Positions 6,576 to 9,068 of a stretch of 9,068 nt of DNA are shown piece after piece. Origin of the DNA: Bdellovibrionales bacterium (GTDB taxonomy: Bacteria > Bdellovibrionota > Bdellovibrionia > Bdellovibrionales > UBA1609); assembly GCA_026648125.1 (NCBI GenBank), contig JAPKGD010000038.1:1-9068 (forward strand), read 5' to 3'. The first letter of the stretch is position 1, and the number at the start of each line of letters is the position of its first letter. The position numbers and the translations under genes were made by a program. The notes beneath the pieces are model-generated. The model did not search any database. It saw only the letters and a program-made list of their open reading frames with translations, and was not told the DNA's origin.

Positions 6576-8201
6576 TTATTTTCCCCTGCGAAGCTTCTTA
6601 CCAAATTTATACGACTTAAAGCTCTTGTCGTCAAAACTCAGGGCGAGACTAGACCCAACTCGCCTTCGAGTGGCTTCGTCGTTTTTTAATCTTTGCACAG
6701 AATACCTCAATATTCCATCGCCCTTGGGATCAGATTGGCGAGACTGAAGATAGTAAACCAGTACCATGTTTTCTTGTGCATTGTGCTCCAAGCCAGGAAG
6801 AGTCTTTCCCGCAGCCACCGGCAAGGTGTCATAGAGTGGCAAAACACTTTGCTTGTATTTATAGCAATCAAGATCTTTCCCCACAACCGGCGACAAGGTC
6901 ACATCGTAGGCGGGCTGATTCGCATCGCGCACCAAGGGGTTTCGGTGCTCCCCAATTTGTCTTCGTGCAGGCTCCTCGCCGTCAAAATTTTCCTGTAGAT
7001 TAAACGCATCCATGGCAAAGGCCATAGTTCGGGTCATATAGACGAAGGTTTCAATTCCATCGATAAGGCCGTCCCTATCCGTATCTGGGTTTTTTGCATC
7101 ACCCTGTTTAGGAATATCGTCCACCGGGCGCTCATTACGTATGTAGTTCTCCTCGCATCCAGTGAGCAGATCATGGTCCTCATCCGTGCGATCCTGACAT
7201 GGCGGTAGAGTCTCTCGATACTTGAAACGTCGCCAATGAAAATAGTCACCGTAGCCGTCATCAAAACTAAACCGATTTGTTGGATCAAAACCGGGGTATC
7301 GTCTTTCATCCTTGTCACACATGCCATCGGCGTCTGAATCGATATCGATTGACCCATCTTCACAAAAACCCGCATTAAGATTGTATACAATGAGATCGTA
7401 CTTGAGCTGCCATGGCTCAAATGTAGGAAAAACCACGAGCTCATTGAAATCCCAATCACTCCCCTTCTCAAAATTTATAAACTTGCCACGTCCGATTTGC
7501 GCCATTCGCATGAGACGCTCTTCGGCTTTGCGCCCATTTCCTCCGTAGAAGCCCGTAGAGAGAACAACATTGTTCGGGGAGGTGCTGACGAGATCCTCAA
7601 CCAGCTGATCCAATTCAGAATCGTTTTGAATGTCGGTGGGTTCACCATCAGAAAGAAAGAAAACCATATAGAAGTTCTCTTCATCAGGATACTTTTCAAC
7701 ATCATTACGAATGGCCGTACGAGCCATCTGCAAAGCTGCGTTGTATGGAGTTCCTCCTCCATCATTCTGCCTAAGGCGATTTGTCGCATCTAAGGCCACG
7801 TTCAGATCCGCCGTGAATGTTGGTTGATATTCATTGCCTTCATTGATGTAGGCACCTGCTTGCTCTCCTGCGAACCAAATCATCCCGTATTGTTGATTGG
7901 GGATCGTCGCGGTTCCAATCAAAAATTTTTCAATATTCCCAGCCCTTTTTGCCGCGCCGGGGTCGGTCCATCCGTTGCTACCGGACTTATCGATTACAAA
8001 AAGAAACTTCACATTGCGACGAATTTCATCTGGTTCTGTGATACATAATTCACCTTTACCAGAGACACTGGGATTTGGTTCCTCGACCTTAGCCAGTCTC
8101 ACGTCCGAGCAGCCAATCAAACCGATCAATAAGGTCAGTCGACCTAAGTCTTGCATAGATGTTCGGCAAAGCTTTTGAACTAAAGTTGATTGTATTTGCA
8201 T
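6576..8201 (-). CDS. Outer-membrane-type lipoprotein with VWA domain and thrombospondin-type-3-like calcium loops
   Basis: The start at 8201 gives 541 aa and has GGGTGGGG five bases upstream; an ATG at 8222 adds seven residues but has no ribosome-binding site. Residues 1-31 are a lipoprotein signal with lipobox L-I-G-C31; Ser at +2 favours the outer membrane. Residues about 64-260 are a VWA domain with a complete MIDAS: D71-x-S73-x-S75, T151 in GGTP and D185 in LSDGEPTD. Three calcium-loop motifs follow: DSDADGMCDKDE (288-299), a variant at 340-350, and DTDRDGLIDGIE (373-384). Six cysteines remain after lipidation (53, 280, 295, 335, 349, 446), enough for three disulfides. The last ~155 residues are unassigned and end in a basic tail. 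An intact MIDAS implies metal-dependent ligand binding. Facing an Agl/Glt-like operon, it may be the machine's adhesin, as VWA protein CglB is in Myxococcus. The domains are confident; the role is inferred. Confidence 0.9.
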   Translation of the reverse strand: MQIQSTLVQKLCRTSMQDLGRLTLLIGLIGCSDVRLAKVEEPNPSVSGKGELCITEPDEIRRNVKFLFVIDKSGSNGWTDPGAAKRAGNIEKFLIGTATIPNQQYGMIWFAGEQAGAYINEGNEYQPTFTADLNVALDATNRLRQNDGGGTPYNAALQMARTAIRNDVEKYPDEENFYMVFFLSDGEPTDIQNDSELDQLVEDLVSTSPNNVVLSTGFYGGNGRKAEERLMRMAQIGRGKFINFEKGSDWDFNELVVFPTFEPWQLKYDLIVYNLNAGFCEDGSIDIDSDADGMCDKDERRYPGFDPTNRFSFDDGYGDYFHWRRFKYRETLPPCQDRTDEDHDLLTGCEENYIRNERPVDDIPKQGDAKNPDTDRDGLIDGIETFVYMTRTMAFAMDAFNLQENFDGEEPARRQIGEHRNPLVRDANQPAYDVTLSPVVGKDLDCYKYKQSVLPLYDTLPVAAGKTLPGLEHNAQENMVLVYYLQSRQSDPKGDGILRYSVQRLKNDEATRRRVGSSLALSFDDKSFKSYKFGKKLRRGK

Positions 8202-8206
8202 TGAAA

Positions 8207-8214
8207 CCCCACCC
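8207..8214 (-). promoter_or_regulatory. Ribosome-binding site deciding the start of the VWA gene
   Basis: Read on the minus strand this is GGGTGGGG, five bases before the ATG at 8201. The upstream in-frame ATG at 8222 has no purine-rich stretch before it, and the third possible ATG at 8156 also lacks one. This favours 8201. Confidence 0.55.
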
Positions 8215-8353
8215 AGAGACATAAAGCAAGGTGCGGACCATGGATTTTCGTCTAGCAGAAACCTTTGAGATCCAATTTAAAGGGTGCATTCAGCAAATTT
8301 AAATGAAGATAAATGTCGAAGCCGTAGACGCGACTATAATGTGGTCGAAACAC

Positions 8354-8380
8354 AAAAAAAAGCCGGCCTCATCGGCCGGC
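8354..8380 (-). terminator. Intrinsic terminator of the small exported-protein gene
   Basis: Read leftward: GCCGGCC (8380-8374), loop GATGA, GGCCGGC (8368-8362), then eight T (8361-8354). A perfect all-GC 7-bp stem followed directly by a T-run is a textbook Rho-independent terminator. It acts on the gene ending at 8426, and it insulates that gene from the VWA gene downstream. The + strand has G's, not T's, after the stem, so it is one-directional. Confidence 0.95.
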
Positions 8381-8403
8381 GGGGTATTGGGGGTTGGGTT
8401 GGG
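8381..8403 (+). other. G-quadruplex motif (C-rich 3' UTR on the transcribed strand)
   Basis: The + strand reads GGGG-TATT-GGGGG-TT-GGG-TT-GGG, four G-runs of at least three with loops of 2-4, which meets the usual G-quadruplex pattern. It abuts the terminator stem and lies between it and the stop codon at 8426. Transcription runs leftward, so the G-runs are on the template strand and the RNA is C-rich and G-poor here, a composition that also resembles a Rho-loading region. Whether it has a role is unknown. Confidence 0.5.
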
Positions 8404-8425
8404 ACAAAACAGAAACTATTTATTC

Positions 8426-8737
8426 TTAAAAGTTAGGTTCAATTCTCGCCTGTCCAATGCTGTCAAATCTGCGGTCCACAGTTCGGGGAGCTTCTCCCCA
8501 GCCGATTTCTACATCCACGAAATCAGTGACTCGCTTGCTATCATTTTGCTCGGCCAAATTCTTTTCTTGCTGTGCAGCTGCATCCTCACTCACTTCAGTG
8601 GCGAGCGTGGCGCGTTCTTGATAGGTATTGACGATCATGTTGTGAAAGTCCGCCTTAAGCGGAGCCTTACTTCCTAGTTCGGCTTGAGCAGTTCCGGCAA
8701 AGAGCACAGCTGCTACAAATATCATCTTGGCTTTCAT
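8426..8737 (-). CDS. Small exported protein of unknown function
   Basis: Protein of 103 aa from the ATG at 8737, chosen because AGGAG (8746-8750) lies eight bases upstream and a clean signal peptide then begins at residue 1; the ATG at 8761 would add eight residues ahead of it. Residues 1-19 are a type I signal peptide (K2, K4, hydrophobic core, A17-Q18-A19 cleavage site). The mature 84 residues are rich in charged residues: a probably helical middle (about 35-68, ERATLATEVSEDAAAQQEKN) and a C-terminal part with VDVEIGWGEAP and DRRFDSIG. There are no cysteines, repeats or catalytic motifs, and I do not recognise the family. It stands alone: a strong ribosome-binding site, its own terminator at 8354-8380 and no close partner suggest an independently expressed, possibly abundant periplasmic or secreted protein. 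No convincing -35/-10 pair is visible upstream. Confidence 0.85.
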   Translation of the reverse strand: MKAKMIFVAAVLFAGTAQAELGSKAPLKADFHNMIVNTYQERATLATEVSEDAAAQQEKNLAEQNDSKRVTDFVDVEIGWGEAPRTVDRRFDSIGQARIEPNF

Positions 8738-8745
8738 AACCTTTT

Positions 8746-8750
8746 CTCCT
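8746..8750 (-). promoter_or_regulatory. Strong ribosome-binding site deciding the start at 8737
   Basis: AGGAG on the minus strand, eight bases before the ATG at 8737, and overlapping the coding region that the alternative upstream ATG (8761) would require. It places the start exactly at the signal peptide. Confidence 0.75.
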
Positions 8751-8876
8751 AGCGCGTTCATACTGTCTTTAACTGCAACACCAATACCAACTTGGGACTG
8801 AGTGATTTCAATGACTTAGCTTGTAACTTTGACTAATGTTTGAGCACCCCCCAGTGACAATTCTCCAGGTGTCTAA

Positions 8877-9068
8877 CTATTTGACAGCTCTAAAAACGCA
8901 TCTTTGCTTTAGGCATAGAGGCTGTCCAGGAGGGGGTTGGCAGGCCTCACAGGTTAAAATGCACCCTTTGTTAACTCTCTCTCGCTCGTCCCGTCTTTCT
9001 ACCTTGGCTTTATAGATTTGGTTGACCACAACAGGAACCTGGCAAGAGCGACAGCCATCTCCCACCAA
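8877..9068 (-). CDS. C-terminal part of a cysteine-rich protein of unknown function (truncated by the window edge)
   Basis: Open on the minus strand from the window edge to a TAG at 8877-8879, 63 codons. The TTG at the very edge is unlikely to be the true start. Seven cysteines fall in an ordered layout: GCRSC near the start, then C-x3-C-x2-C and two more (PLCLKQRCV) near the end, with a Lys/Arg/Glu-rich segment between. This order, with VVVNQIYKA after the first pair, recalls cysteine-rich exported hypothetical proteins, but I cannot name a family. Disulfides in the periplasm or metal binding are both possible. No clear terminator follows in the 115 bp before the next gene. The organised cysteines argue for a real gene, but so short a fragment leaves doubt. 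Confidence 0.55.
   Translation of the reverse strand: MVGDGCRSCQVPVVVNQIYKAKVERRDERERVNKGCILTCEACQPPPGQPLCLKQRCVFRAVK

Noticed and set aside
7034..7789. Open frames of about 100-145 codons overlapping the VWA gene in other frames
   Set aside because: They overlap a gene with clear VWA and calcium-loop motifs, and their products show no coherent features.
8335..8340. Perfect TATAAT on the + strand
   Set aside because: No acceptable -35 hexamer lies 16-18 bp upstream, and no + strand gene follows.
8303..8677. A 124-codon open frame on the + strand
   Set aside because: It runs through the intrinsic terminator and antisense to a gene with a signal peptide and strong ribosome-binding site, and it has no ribosome-binding site of its own.
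8881..8886. Perfect TTGACA on the + strand
   Set aside because: No -10 hexamer at 16-18 bp, and it lies inside the end of a leftward reading frame with no rightward gene after it.

Overview
The window carries the tail of a motility- or envelope-type molecular machine operon on the + strand, followed by leftward genes for exported proteins. G+C is close to half by eye. The gene content points to a Bdellovibrionota-type bacterium or a related didermic predator: an FHA/TonB-like protein with an AgmX/PglI tail, one TolQ with two TolR-type proteins, a large TPR protein and a VWA lipoprotein. A typical myxobacterium would have much higher G+C. No rRNA, tRNA or other phylogenetic marker is present, so the lineage is an inference. 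No mobile element, CRISPR array or RNA gene was seen.

Plus strand, 1-6270, reads as one operon whose promoter and first gene start lie upstream of the window. It holds a large TPR protein (5' truncated), an FHA protein with one membrane span, a Pro/Gly-rich periplasmic linker and a two-cysteine AgmX/PglI tail (GltG-like), then a TolQ/ExbB-type proton channel and two different TolR/ExbD-type proteins. The last three genes are tightly coupled (2-nt gap, then a 1-nt overlap). One TolQ plus two TolR is the composition of the Myxococcus AglRQS motor. With a GltG-like transducer beside it, the best reading is a proton-driven Agl/Glt-like trans-envelope machine. In the FHA protein the membrane span carries a TonB-like S-x3-H motif, which fits energy coupling to the TolQ/TolR motor.

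Minus strand, 8201-6279, converges on this operon with only 8 nt between stop codons. It encodes a VWA-domain lipoprotein with a complete MIDAS and three thrombospondin-type-3-like calcium loops. A small exported protein with a GTG start follows 3 nt downstream. The lipoprotein is a good candidate for the surface adhesin or outer-membrane partner of the machine, analogous in role to the gliding adhesin CglB. That link is inferred from domains and position.

At the right, 8737-8354 (minus) is a single-gene unit for an exported protein of about 84 mature residues. It has a strong ribosome-binding site and a near-perfect intrinsic terminator, preceded by a striking C-rich tract (G-quadruplex motif on the opposite strand). 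The window ends in the 3' part of a cysteine-rich protein of unknown function (minus). The 115-bp gap before it shows nothing convincing.
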